Assembly (NCBI GenBank): GCA_015227615.1
Contig: JAALGZ010000031.1
Location: 186,001 to 250,000, forward strand
DNA length: 64,000 nt
Direction of reading: 5' to 3'
Source of the DNA: Labyrinthula sp. Ha
Taxonomy: Eukaryota; Sar; Bigyra; Labyrinthulida; Labyrinthulaceae
The translations under genes and the position numbers were made by a program. The notes beneath the pieces are model-generated. The model did not search any database. It was not told the origin of the DNA and saw only the letters and a program-made list of their open reading frames with translations. This document shows, piece by piece, positions 21,900 to 32,990 of the stretch (its first letter is position 1; each line of letters begins with the position of its first letter).

Positions 21900-24380
21900 G
21901 GATCGGGCGATCGCATCCCAAACGCGATCCTTGACAGCGGCGCGGATGAAAGCGTCGCCTCACTTAATAAGCACGCATGGATGATGGATTCCATCGAAAA
22001 TGTTAAATAGAAGATTACGCTAGCGGATGGCACGACGGATCTCCACGTAACCAAAGTAGGTTACGCAGACCTAGAGATACGCGTAGGCGGGATCTGGAAA
22101 CGTGACTTTCGCAGAGTGAAGGTATTCTTAGTCGATGACAAGAAGTGGAAGGAGTTGCTGGTTGGGGCCCCGGCGTTGGGGCAAGCGGGATTAATGCCGT
22201 ACCAAAACGCACAGGAAGTCGGAAGCGGGGCGGAAAGCGGTCCCGCGTGCCTGAAGGTTTATAGAAGTTGCTTTGCTGATAGCGTCGAAGTTGTAAGTGC
22301 GCTGATGTCGAGGGAACTTGGGCAACTTTCTGGAGTATATCAATTGGTCGTAGTTGAAGTGCCCTTAAATTTAATACTTAGTTCAATTTATAACTTCGCG
22401 AAGTATGTATATACTTTAGCTGAAACTGTGAAGATATTGGATGAAAATGCCGACGGAAACTTGTTGGTAAACTCGTACTTTATCTTTACAAGGAACCTGG
22501 ATCTACAGAAACTGAAACGTCAAAAATCGAAAGACGTGCAGTTTCTCACGGGTCTAAGGTTAGCTAGGTTGCGCCTGGCAGCGATGATAAGGCAACTAAG
22601 CGGCAGAGAAATGAAAGTACTTGGTGACATCCCAGCCGTCAGAGCGGCGTCAATCGACTTTAGTAGACGCTTGCGCGACGGGAATGCAGAAGACATACCG
22701 TTTGACGAAACTATACATTTGAAGCAAAACAAAGATGTCGTTGATGAAGACAATTTAGAGCAGTTGATGCTTCCCGAGGGGAATGCGCTCTATCAACCGG
22801 AGGCGGAAAAGGCGGAAATACGCGAAGCAATAGTAAAGATGGTGGAAGCTGCTGGCGACGCTAATGAAGACCAGCGCAACCAGCTCATGAATTTATGCTT
22901 TAAGTATGAAGATGTTTTTGCGACAAGCGCGTCGCAAATAGGAATTAGTTTGTTGCCGCCAATGGATGTCGTACCGATCCAAGGCGCGGAATTTAAGATG
23001 CCGGCACCACGGCCACTTGGGCCTGGAAAGGCAGAATTCGTGAAGGAAAAATTGGACGGAATGGTCGAGAAGGGTATGGCGAAGAAAATTCGACAAGCGA
23101 TCTATGGGTCGGTTGTCTTTGCCGTCCCTAAGAAAAATAATACTTGGCGCATGGTGTTAGACTTAGTCGCGGTAATCAAGGTATTACATAGAGATGTTAA
23201 CATACTCCCTATACTGGAAACGCAGCTAGGCAACACAGCGCCGGTACGTTTCTATGGATGCTTAGACGTCGTTATCGGATTTGATCAACTTGCGATTACG
23301 GATCGAGCTAGGAAGTACTTCAACCTTATGACAACTTACGGAGTATTTCAGTTGCAATTTGTGCCAATGGGATATCATTCGACTCCGGTATTTTTTCACC
23401 AGCGCATGGTGGATCATATCGTGGCGGAAAACTATAATAAAGAAGGCAACGGAATCGTTCAATTGATTGACGATACGTTGATACACGCGAAGGACTTTAA
23501 GCGCTACATCAGGATTTTAGAAGATGTTTTGCGCAATCTGCGGAAATGGAAAGTGAGAATTAGCCCGACAAAATCAATATTGTTTACGACGGGTATCGAA
23601 TACTGCGGAAGAATATTACAAAACGGCGGGTGGAATTTTTCGAAGAAGTACTATGAGAAGATTTTACTTGTCCCAAAGCCTGAATATGTATACGAATTAG
23701 CTAAGCTTCTACGCTTGGTACAATGGCTAACATCGGCGGTTCCTGAAATGGTGGAACTCAGAGATAAGATCCTGCTTTTTACCCAAAAATGAAGGGTAAG
23801 AAAAAGAAGTTAGTAAAGGAAAAGAAGCTCATCTTTTGGAATAAAGACTTAGAGGCGACAAGTAAGCGCTTCACGCAGAAATTAGCGGATGCCCCAAAAG
23901 CGCGGGTACAACATTACGACCAAAGTATGGATCTGATTCTGGTGACTGACGCGTCGGACAATTATCATAACGCCATCTTATTCCAGGCGCGCCAACAAGA
24001 ACGCGGGAAAGACCTGATGAAAAAAAAAATTTATCCGATGATGTTTTTTAGCGGAAAATTTGACGCGATTCAACTTGTGTGGGGTATATGTCATAAGGAA
24101 CTATACCCTATAATTCGAACGTTTAATAAACTCTCATACTTGTTGCCCTTTCATCCGACGGCGGTGCAGGTATACACAGATCATCTCAACTTGAAGGCAA
24201 TATTACAAGGCGAGTCAAAGATTAATCATGGACATCTTAACCGCCTACAGCGCTGGATGATAATACTACAGCATGTGCTGGTTGATATTCATCACATTGA
24301 TGGTGATAGTAATATTTTTGCGGATATGCTTACGAGATGGGCGGCGCCGACAAATAATAACGGCAAAGCAGCTGTACGAA
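21900..24380 (+). mobile_element. protease, reverse transcriptase and RNase H of the younger element
   Basis: An aspartic protease signature ILDSGADESV lies near 21925. The reverse transcriptase (about 22950-23700) shows VVFAVPKKNNTWRMVLDL, FYGCLDVVIGFDQL, QFVPMGYHSTPVFFHQ and the active site QLIDDTLIHA, a Ty3/gypsy form of the YxDD box. RNase H (about 23880-24360) has ILVTDASD at its first catalytic aspartate, then HKELYPI and a VYTDHLNLK segment. These features place it with Ty3/gypsy rather than Ty1/copia, where integrase would come first. Confidence 0.88.
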
Positions 24381-24639
24381 TGGTAAAGCTGCAAATACGG
24401 GATATGGAAGGAGAAATACCCGTTCTACCGCGCGAATAAGCGCCTGAGAAGGGTGTCGGGAAAATGCCGAGAAGAAACTGACGCTAAAATAAAAGAATGG
24501 CTTTAAAAAGCAGTACTAGATGCTTTGTCAATATATACGGAAAGAGATGATTCGCTACTTGGTGATGAGGACCTGTATTTTAGGGTTAAGATGGAGTTCG
24601 AGGATTGGATGCATGAACTCTTGCAGCCGAAAAGAAGGA

Positions 24640-26010
24640 AATGAATAAAAGAAGTGAGTATAAACGTTACCCTAGATACTTTATACAACCGTCGGCAACA
24701 AATTGTCGGCAAATTGTTAGGAGAATTATGCGAAAGTCGTTGCCGGGAAAGAATATGCCAGACCTTATGAAAGAGGTAGAGCGGCAAATCAGAAAAGAAT
24801 ACTCGAAAGAGGAATGGAGGAAACTGACCGAGGATTATGCGACATGGCCAACCGAGGTACCGTCGGATGTTAGCGACATGAATAAGGAGCGCTGCATTGA
24901 AACGGATACTTATTCGACGTCGGAAGATGAAGATAACACGACGGCAAGAATAAGGAGCATGATGGTGAGAGTCAACCACCTTAGGCCGAAACAACAGATG
25001 AAAAAGAAAATATACGCGTCGCTAAAAACACTAGACAAATATAGGATATCGGTATTTAACCCATATTTCGAAGGTAACTGGGCGCCGCTGACAGAAGCGG
25101 AAGTTATCGAGACGCAGAAAAAGGAGATGATTACTAGAACCTCTAGAATTAAAAGGTTGTCGGGAAAAATTATTTTACAGACTTCGTTTCTAGAACGCCA
25201 ATTGGTTCATATACATTTAGCAAACAAACACGGTTCCCTTGAAGCGGACTTAGTGGAAGCGACTAAATTCGAATGGAGAATACCCGCCGCCATGGAACGC
25301 ACGCTGAGAGGGGATGCACCGTGGAAGAAAATGGTTGAATTAATACGCTTATTTAGGGATAACTGCATACATTGGCGCAGGCTCCCCAAGGCGATTAAGA
25401 CAACTTACAGCTTAGTGACAAGAGTTAGGAGACCGCGGGAAACCTTGATGGCTGATTTTTTGTATATAAATAAGATAGGACACATTTTAGTGTTGACAGA
25501 TGCTTTTAGCAGATTTACACAACTAACGCATACAAAAACACCGGATACACAAGCGGTTATAGAAGCGCTTGATAGATTCGCGGCAAATTATAAATTAGAA
25601 AAAGACTTTACGTTAGTAACGGACCGCGGAAGTCATTTTGCGAATTCATTGATGGCAGCGCTTAGGAAGGAACTTCGTTTTTCTCAAAGCTTCGCAGTAT
25701 CTTATGCGAGCTGGACAAACGGAGAAGTTGAAGTTTTGAATAAAAAGGTGTTGAATTTTCTAAAAAGTTTGGTTAGCGAATATCGGCTAAACGAGGATGA
25801 ATGGCCTAAAATACTGAATAAAATACAAGGCGCCATGAATGAATTACCTGTGCCTTCGCGGAAATTACCCGGCCGAAAGAATGCGCCAACGACGTAAGAA
25901 CTGCTTTTATATGTAAATCCGGAGCGCCAATATATTGAACCTGCAGGATTGCCGCCGGTGGTGGAAAGAATTCGGGATGGCACTAAAGTGTTGGTTGGAA
26001 TAAATGATAA
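24640..26010 (+). mobile_element. integrase of the younger element
   Basis: An N-terminal zinc-binding-like section (HIHLANKH, later DNCIHW) is followed by the catalytic core: MADFLYINKIGHILVLTDAF, FTLVTDRGSHFAN and SYASWTNGEVEVLNK. The spacing fits the D,D-35-E core of Ty3/gypsy integrases. A C-terminal extension leads to the chromodomain. Confidence 0.88.
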
Positions 26011-26124
26011 TATATTATATAAATTAAGCGCCGCTTTTAGAAAGCGCTTGGATGAATACGAAGGAAACATCGCTAAATATGTGGAATTTCAGAAGGTACT
26101 GAATAATAGAAGAAAAAGACGACC

Positions 26125-26883
26125 GTGGACTCGGCACTACTTCAATATAATGTAGGGGATTGGTGTCTGGTATCGTCAAAGGGCACTCCCAGGGAACGTG
26201 ATAAGTTGGCACTAGAATGGTCAGGACCAGTGCAAATAAGTGAAGTAGTTTCTAAAAATGTTCACAAAATTAGAACACTAGACGGTAAGACAACGAAAAT
26301 GCATGGAAGTCGGCTATATTTCTACGAGCCAAGCGGATTCGTACCGTCGGAAGCGCTTAGGAAGGTTTACGTCGGAAATCTTAAGCACTTAGAACTAGCA
26401 GGTTTCGGAGACGTCAGATATGACCCTCATTTAACTGAATATGTGGCGGAAGTTAAATGGAGGGGTTTACGTGAAGAAGACAATACATGGGAACCCGTCC
26501 AGACGATATATGAAGACGTGCGAAATGTCTTGACGGAACATTTGTCGGCAAAATCGCGCAGGCCGAATCAGGATAAATTGTGTATAAGAGCAAAATGGGC
26601 GCTTATCACGTTGGAACATGCTATCGATAGAATAATAAGGAGAGTGCCAGAATTTAGCGATTGGCATAGATACTTGTCCAAAGTAAGAACAGAGCTACCA
26701 CAGAAGCAGCATAATGTGGCTGCAGTAAAAGGATGGACAAAGGCGGAGAAGCAGGAAATAAGAAAATTGATCCTAAAATTCGGCGTGGGCCAATTTGAGA
26801 AGTATCAATTATATTTGCCGCATAAGAGCAAGTCAATGATTCGCTATTATATCCAGCGGCAAATAGGTCGGTTGGACCTTTAA
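26125..26883 (+). mobile_element. integrase C-terminal region, chromodomain and SANT/Myb-like domain of the younger element
   Basis: The segment begins with a GPF/Y-like module (GDWCLVSSKGTPRERDKL, then EWSGPVQI). A chromodomain follows at about 26395-26530 with an EYVAEVKWRG strand and a DNTWEPVQTI block, the usual aromatic and Trp-Glu-Pro features. At about 26725-26870 a SANT/Myb-like domain starts GWTKAEKQEIRKLILKFG and ends SMIRYYIQRQIG, resembling a three-helix Myb repeat. Chromodomains after integrase are known to steer chromoviruses to marked chromatin. The SANT-like addition is less usual. Confidence 0.8.
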
Positions 26884-26959
26884 GAGATAGGGGGAGAACA
26901 CTGGGACATTGAGATAGCGCGGAAATCAAAGGAAAGGATTAGCCGCGCGGATCTTTGTT

Positions 26960-28058
26960 GTGTGAGACGGTTTTCCGATTGCGAACAAGCACTGGCACTG
27001 GCGAACGAAAAGATAGTAAAAGAAATTACGCCAAAGTATGCGGCAGAATTGCGAAAGCATAGGAAACGAGCCGCCAATTATGTAAAGAAAGCGGCGGAAT
27101 TATGCAGGAAGTTAGCGACATACGGAAGAATGATAGGAACAATGGTCGCCGCTTTTGAGGTGAATAAAGAAAAGGAATGGGAGGCGGATGGCTTTCGGAT
27201 AAGATACGAACGCCACGATGAGCCGACCAGAACACCACGGGTGTTAACGAACATCCCCCAGCAGATTGAACAGGACGCGAAGTGGCGTTTTCTAATATCA
27301 TTCAATGGAGAAGTGCAACTCACTGTGGTACAGTACACGGGACGGATGTTTGAGATCTTTTTCGAGGAGAGCGATGTAACAATCAACTGTTGCATAGCGC
27401 CACCTGAGAAGGTATGGTATACGCTTAATCCGTATGATGAAATTTGGAGGCGAAAAGCGTCAAATTTGCTAGAAGTAAAATTGATTTTAGCCGACCCGCC
27501 TTGGAGAAACGCGGAAGCAAACCGAGGGGGAGACGAAAAAACGAAGATTATGGACTTCGGAATTAAAAAGGTAAGATCTCAGTACGGAGCGGTATGGATT
27601 CCGCAACAAAGTCTGGACCCGGTGGTTCAGTATATGAAGGAAGTCGATTATGAGCTGGTACATAGTTGGACGTGGGTAAAAAGAACGCCGCGAGCAAAAA
27701 TAAGAGGAGCTTTGGGATAACTATTCCAACGATCGCATGAAGTACTGTATTTCTTTAAGCGACGTGACGTTGAAGGATTGGCAGATTTAGAGGAGCTAAA
27801 AAGACAGGAAGTGTTTTTTGCCGATCGACCAAAAAATAGGATGAAACCATTAAGGGTAAAGAAGTGGATTAAGCGGGCGATAGGAGACAAAGCAGTATTA
27901 ATGGAAGTATTCGCCAAAACAGGAGGATTGCAGAAGGGATGGCTGCAAATCGGGAGTCGGGTTGACCCGAATGGAATAGAGGGAAGCTATGAGGTACAGG
28001 CGGTGCTTATACAGGCAGGAGTCTCGCATTTATGGGAAGAGGGGGATGTATCGTTATG
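26960..28058 (+). mobile_element. MT-A70-type adenine methyltransferase region of the younger element
   Basis: The last coding part before the right terminal repeat. After a helical N-terminal part it shows the MT-A70 blocks in the correct order: LILADPPW with DPPW at 27493-27504, a YGAVWIP strand, HSWTWVKR (the family's I-WVK block), SHEVLYFFKRRD (compare the SHE-cl-gi-g block of METTL3/Ime4-type enzymes), ADRPKNRMKP (family E-R-SRKP) and VLMEVFAKTGGLQKGWLQIG (family KLELFAR---GW-S-GNQ). DPPW marks amino-N6 adenine transfer. Whether DNA or RNA is the substrate cannot be told. About one break is present. Confidence 0.85.
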
Positions 28059-28097
28059 AGAGAGTTGTATTATTGATTATTATGAATAGTTGGATAC

Positions 28098-28400
28098 ATA
28101 TGATTGGTTAGATAATATAAATAGATTGGATAAATACTATGACCATAAGAGTCATAAACACAATCCAATACACCGAAAGAAAAGAAAAGAAAAGAGAATA
28201 AGTTTTAAGTCATATCAGTTGTTCAAGGTACCCAGGTTAACGGTTTGACGTAAAAGAATTCCAAACCGATCTACTAGTTAAGTAGTTGTCAATAGGGAAC
28301 TTTATAAAACCTCGGTTGGTAGTTTATTCTTTTTGTGTCACTGACTTATATTCTGAACGATGGTGATAGTTATGGTCTATCATTGGAGGATTAATAGCGC
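28098..28400 (+). repeat. probable right terminal repeat
   Basis: Begins with the same ATATGATTGGTTAGA as the left end at 19956-19970 and lies 40 nt after the methyltransferase region. It is followed by a purine-rich AAGAAAAGAAAAGAAAAGAG tract. The right end is a guess. Confidence 0.4.
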
Positions 28401-31400
28401 ATATAATCATGGTGGTGAACTTAATTTTACCACACTTAGTACTTTTTTTCTGGCTTGTGAATTACTAGGTTTATAGTATGGAAAATCATCAGATAGGCTA
28501 CAGCTTTTGGAAGAATGTTATTCTCCTAAGTTTATATGCAGATTTCACAACTTGTTTAGTTATCTTTGATATCGTAGGGGTAATTCAAGTTATCGTACTA
28601 AAGCTGAGGCTGATGGCACAACAAACATTTTTCGGAAGATATTCTGAGGTAGATAAATGCTTAATAAATGGATATATAAATAACAATTTAAAACCATTGC
28701 AAAGGTTGATTTAATTATTATCATGCTATACCGAGAAAACTATTGGTTGGTTATTTTGTACGAAAATAGGGCTACCAAATTAGAAATATCGAATCTTTTC
28801 ACTACTCCAAATTTGTGAAAATCTTGTATTATAAACACACAAGGAAAAATAAGTTACATTTAGAAATAGAAATTAATATAATTCATGCGCCAGGAATTCA
28901 AAAATAACAGTATATGCACATCGAAATATTTTTCTTTGTTAAGACAACTTGTTTTTGCTCAGTTTGTTTTCCACAAACTCTGAAGTATAACGTTTTTTGT
29001 TTCTTCATATTACAAACCTAATAGCAGAATATAGTAATCCTTTGCTGGCTAATATTGAGAAAGCCTTTAATCAGATAGACTATTTGAAGTGTATGCACCA
29101 TCAGCAGAATTATGAGTAAAAAGTATGTGACAATATACTATGAAAAAAAATATCAGCCAAACCCAGGTAGCACAGAGGAAAGATCCTAGAAATATGGACT
29201 TCCTGTTGTTTTGTACTTTTTCTCTCGCGGTGCACGAGCTATAAAAAAATGCTTCAATCAACTGGTAATGCAATTTAAAAACCCATTAGAAAGCTACATT
29301 ATTGGGTATGCAGATTTAAAGGGTGTTCTTTTTACTTGAGATCTTTTGTATAGTGTCTTAAAAGTTTTTACATGCAACAAGGCTTAAATAAGCATTGACC
29401 TTTCACGACCTTGGCCTAGTTTCCTCAATTAACTACAATATACTCTCTTTGGCAATTTTACCAGAACAAAAAACTCTATCTATATCTCTATGCTGTTTCC
29501 CTCGCCATTCGATTCTGTTTTTTTTTGTATGGTGAAACACACCATATTTCACCCTACTAAGCTTATTAAATAGCGTTTTCATTTAGCGGAACGAGTTTGA
29601 TTAATTGAAACTTTATGAACAAAGCTCTTCTCCTATTTGTTCTGCTGATAATCATTAACATTAGCAAAATCGTCTTGTTTAATTATTGAAGATCACATGT
29701 TCATTCTTACAAAATTTGCGCATCATCCCGGACCAAGTTTCTAAAAGATTATTTAAATGGTAATTGCGCCATATACAAAATTGTATGAAAAAGGCATAGA
29801 CCCTCGAAATAAGCTGATAGTGGGGCACAATTAACTCATGTGAGATATTACTTAAAGCTTTTTATTCAATGAAAATGGTCACTTTAGATTAGATTCATGT
29901 GGCCCAGCTTAGTAAATAAAACAAATCTATATTAAAAAAAATCAGAACAACTTTATAAAAACCATAGCTTAAGTTTTCTTGATAATAATCAAAGCGAAGC
30001 AATTATAAAATATTTACTGATAGAATTTATCAAGCTTGATGTGTGGTAGCATGGCCTACAATATCATGTTTTTAAGATGCGTTTCTAGTTAGAAACAACA
30101 GATTGTAAGAAAATTAACGAATTTGTATGGGTATTACTTATTAGTACTTTAAGCTGTTATCAGTATATATGAATTCTCTATTTTTTAGCACATACTTCAT
30201 GAAAACTTTTGAGGGCTCAATATTTTATTTATATTCTTATTTCACTCTCCGACTACCAAACCATTACACAAAAACCTTTTGCTTTTAATATCTACTTATC
30301 TATCAAGTAAGTACACACACAAGATGGGTTATTCATCATTGTCTTTGGATTATCGGGTTGCATTTGTAGGGTTTACCCTAAAATTCTTTTTAAAGAAAAG
30401 TTGGAAAAACCTAAACCCAGGGTTTCTGAGGTTGCAGCAGAGAGAGCAGCAATACAAAAAAAATCTCTTAAATTCTATTACTAGGCACTGTTTCCCATTT
30501 ATCTAAATCTTCCAAAGGGAATCATTGTCCAACACATATAAATTTCTTAGTATATCAGCCCGAGTACGAGTTAATAAGTAATAATTTTGTTCCTTCAGTA
30601 CAAAATTAAAGTTGATAAAATTATAAATTTAGAAATTTGGAAGATTGTATGGTTTACTGCTAGAAATTTTCCAATATTATCTTTACTGAGTTCAATAATA
30701 TGCCATTTATATTCAGTACACTACTGCCTATTTGTTTAAAACATCTGGTAACATTCCGGTGATTTCATGGTATGTTGTTTAACCCACGTGGAAACCAGTT
30801 TATATACTTCATTTTCAATGACGTGCAAACATTTAATTCCCAGAATTTTTACTTCTTAAAAGAAAAATAATACAAATATTAATAGGTGTTTCTTGCTTTC
30901 ATACTTACAACAACTTTAACTATTAAGGTTGATTTGAGACTAAAAAGTAAAGTGTGCTTTGTCCGTGACTTGAGAGGAACTATTGTATAATGCCATAGCA
31001 AAAATGTGCTAGTTGAAATAATAAAATTTATCTCTAAGCACGAAGAAGAGAGTTTCAAAGTTATGTGACATTCATAAATCTCGTCGAATCAAGTGAATAA
31101 GCATTTCAAGCTAATTATTGTGATTTGCAGTACTTTGAAATTAACTTGTGTATTGGTTGAGGACATGTAAATTTTATGGTTATAAAAACCTAGTCAAGAA
31201 ACTAAATTACTTTTTTAAATGTATGAAACTATTATTTTATTTTTTTAAATACATGAAGTCATTGTTTTATCTTTGGTATTATAAACTCTCTTATGGCCTT
31301 GTTTCCATTTAAGAGTAAATTATCTTCAGGGGAACCGTAACTCTATTAAAAAAAAGAAGCGCTCAGAGGATATATAATTTATTAAAAGAGTAAGAATAAT

Positions 31401-31607
31401 TAAATAACCTATTTAATCATTGAAAAAGACTTCAAATACATTTTTTTTCTTTTCTATTTTAGATGCTGTACATAGTAAATATCTATTGTGTTCAGTTATG
31501 TTTATTTAAAGTGTGGTCCCAAATAAAACGGGTTGCCACGTCATTAATACAAATTAAGGTCCTTCGACAAAAGGACAAACAAAATTTATTGAACAAGATC
31601 TTTGGTT
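28401..31607. other. 3.2-kb AT-rich spacer without recognised gene
   Basis: No frame longer than about 80 codons and no family motif on either strand. I looked on the minus strand for a continuation of the COR gene beyond the retroelement and saw nothing convincing. Short poly-T and poly-A tracts are frequent. Confidence 0.5.
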
Positions 31608-31617
31608 TATATATACT
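31608..31617 (+). promoter_or_regulatory. TATATATACT element directly before the COG8 start
   Basis: The 10-mer TATATATACT ends 6 nt before the ATG. The identical 10-mer ends 4 nt before the ATG of the cysteine synthase at 45.3 kb. It may be a core promoter or initiator element of a gene with a very short leader. Function inferred only from the repeated placement. Confidence 0.35.
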
Positions 31618-31623
31618 GTGACA

Positions 31624-32925
31624 ATGATTCCTCAATTGAAAGTTCTGAATGCCTCAGTTAATATTTCTTCAACTATTTCTCAATGCAAATCAAGTCTTCA
31701 AAATCTACAAGAAGAACTTCGTCTTGTATCGGACAACGGCGATATAAACCAAAGTATTCAAAATCTAATTCAAGTAGAAAAACAATCTAACTTGGTAGAA
31801 AACATATCAGCATTTCTATTGAAGCCAAAATTAATCTCATCACATATATCCCAGAAAAACTATGATACAGCTCTGGCTCTTTTATCACAGCTTAAGAATC
31901 AAACTTATGAAAAAGAACCTTTTCAGTCTCTTATACTTGCAGAAACTAAAAGCTTACAAAAAAGTATATATGAAAATATTTTTCATGACTTAAAAATCTC
32001 AAGCTCTTTAATATCCACTTTAAAACTTGTGACTTCTCTAAGGAAATACTTTTCCCATATTGATACTAATAGAGCAAATAACTCTAAATTGACTGCTACT
32101 ACTTTTCTCGATGCAAGGAGTTTTTCTCTTTCCCTGATGGACTTAGACTCGTCTACAGAGAGTATGGATGATTATGTTTTTTTTCTAGCTTCATCTTTTT
32201 CACATTTCTCTACTATATTTTCTGAAGAGAAACCTCTTCTTGAAGAATTTGGAAATCGAAGTCTAAAGCCACTAGTAGAAACCTGTGAGCAGAAAATTGA
32301 CAATTTAAAAGAATATCTTTTCCAAGAATTTTGCACTCATTTTCTATTTTTATTTCAGAAGCTTTCAAATGTTTCTTCACAACTTTCAAGATATGGTTTT
32401 GACTTTTTTCCAATTATATTACCAAGGTTACTCTTACTTTTGACTGAAAAGATTGAATTGGAGTTCCAAAATGTTGCCAAGGAGTTTTCATTTTCTGTAA
32501 AAAGTATAAAAGCTGATGAATCTAATAAAGATAAGAGTCTTTTAGCCTTGAAGGGTTTGATAAATGAGGATGTTGATGATCTCTTAGAATATAAGGAATT
32601 ATGTCAATTATACAATAGTTTTGTTAGAGTATTGAATACTTTGAGAGAAGTCTTAGTTAAAGGTCTAGATCTTTGGTTAGTTGACTTCCTGCAGAAGAAA
32701 TGGTTTGTGTCTTTGCTAAGCGCAACTGCTGAAGACCCTGATTTGTCGCAGAGCTTGGAAAGCATATTTTTCCCGCTGGCTATAAAATGTGTTCATGAAC
32801 TATTTGGAAAACAAATAGTAAAGGAAGATCATACAGAAGTTGATATTTTTTCAAAATCTGATAACGATTTTCCAACTGATGAGTTTCCAACACAAGAGGA
32901 GGAACCAATCTTGGATTTAAGTTGA
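31624..32925 (+). CDS. COG8: COG8-like (Dor1) subunit of the conserved oligomeric Golgi complex
   Basis: A 433-residue helical protein without membrane spans. The N-terminal third follows the Dor1/COG8 pattern: a coiled coil, then FLLKPKLISSHISQKNYDTALAL (about residues 60-85; the family has a similar 'L-P-L-----NG-YEEALEL' stretch), and later LKLVTSLRKYF and FLDARSFSLSLMD (about 140-180), matching the family's 'LR-LP--LK-V-YLRRM ... F L-ARD-WL' helices. COG8 belongs to lobe B of the COG tether, which acts on the cytosolic face of the Golgi in retrograde vesicle traffic. It is shorter than human COG8 (about 610), lacking much of the C-terminal part. The start is the first ATG. Convergent with the thiolase, 65 nt between stops. 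Confidence 0.65.
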   Translation: MIPQLKVLNASVNISSTISQCKSSLQNLQEELRLVSDNGDINQSIQNLIQVEKQSNLVENISAFLLKPKLISSHISQKNYDTALALLSQLKNQTYEKEPFQSLILAETKSLQKSIYENIFHDLKISSSLISTLKLVTSLRKYFSHIDTNRANNSKLTATTFLDARSFSLSLMDLDSSTESMDDYVFFLASSFSHFSTIFSEEKPLLEEFGNRSLKPLVETCEQKIDNLKEYLFQEFCTHFLFLFQKLSNVSSQLSRYGFDFFPIILPRLLLLLTEKIELEFQNVAKEFSFSVKSIKADESNKDKSLLALKGLINEDVDDLLEYKELCQLYNSFVRVLNTLREVLVKGLDLWLVDFLQKKWFVSLLSATAEDPDLSQSLESIFFPLAIKCVHELFGKQIVKEDHTEVDIFSKSDNDFPTDEFPTQEEEPILDLS

Positions 32926-32990
32926 CTATAAGAACACCAAAAAGGATTTCATTTCATAAAAAAGTTTATAAATTAGTCTCTCCTTTCTCT

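Larger units (their letters stand above)
19956..28400 (+). mobile_element. Ty3/gypsy (chromodomain-type) retroelement carrying an MT-A70 methyltransferase
   Basis: A fairly well preserved LTR-type element with, in order, Gag, protease, reverse transcriptase, RNase H, integrase, chromodomain, SANT/Myb-like domain and an MT-A70 adenine methyltransferase. The order PR-RT-RH-IN-chromodomain defines the Ty3/gypsy chromovirus-like group. Its base composition is visibly richer in G+C than the flanking DNA and it uses codons such as GCG and CGC that host genes avoid. Gag looks whole; the polymerase and the 3' part carry about five or six breaks, so it is not intact as it stands. The terminal sequences share a 15-nt identity followed by weak similarity, so the terminal repeats have diverged and the insertion is probably not recent. 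The right boundary is approximate. Confidence 0.88.

Noticed and set aside
27026-27395. Two minus-strand frames of about 90-105 codons opposite the methyltransferase region.
   Set aside because: They are shadows of the coding strand; no family features.
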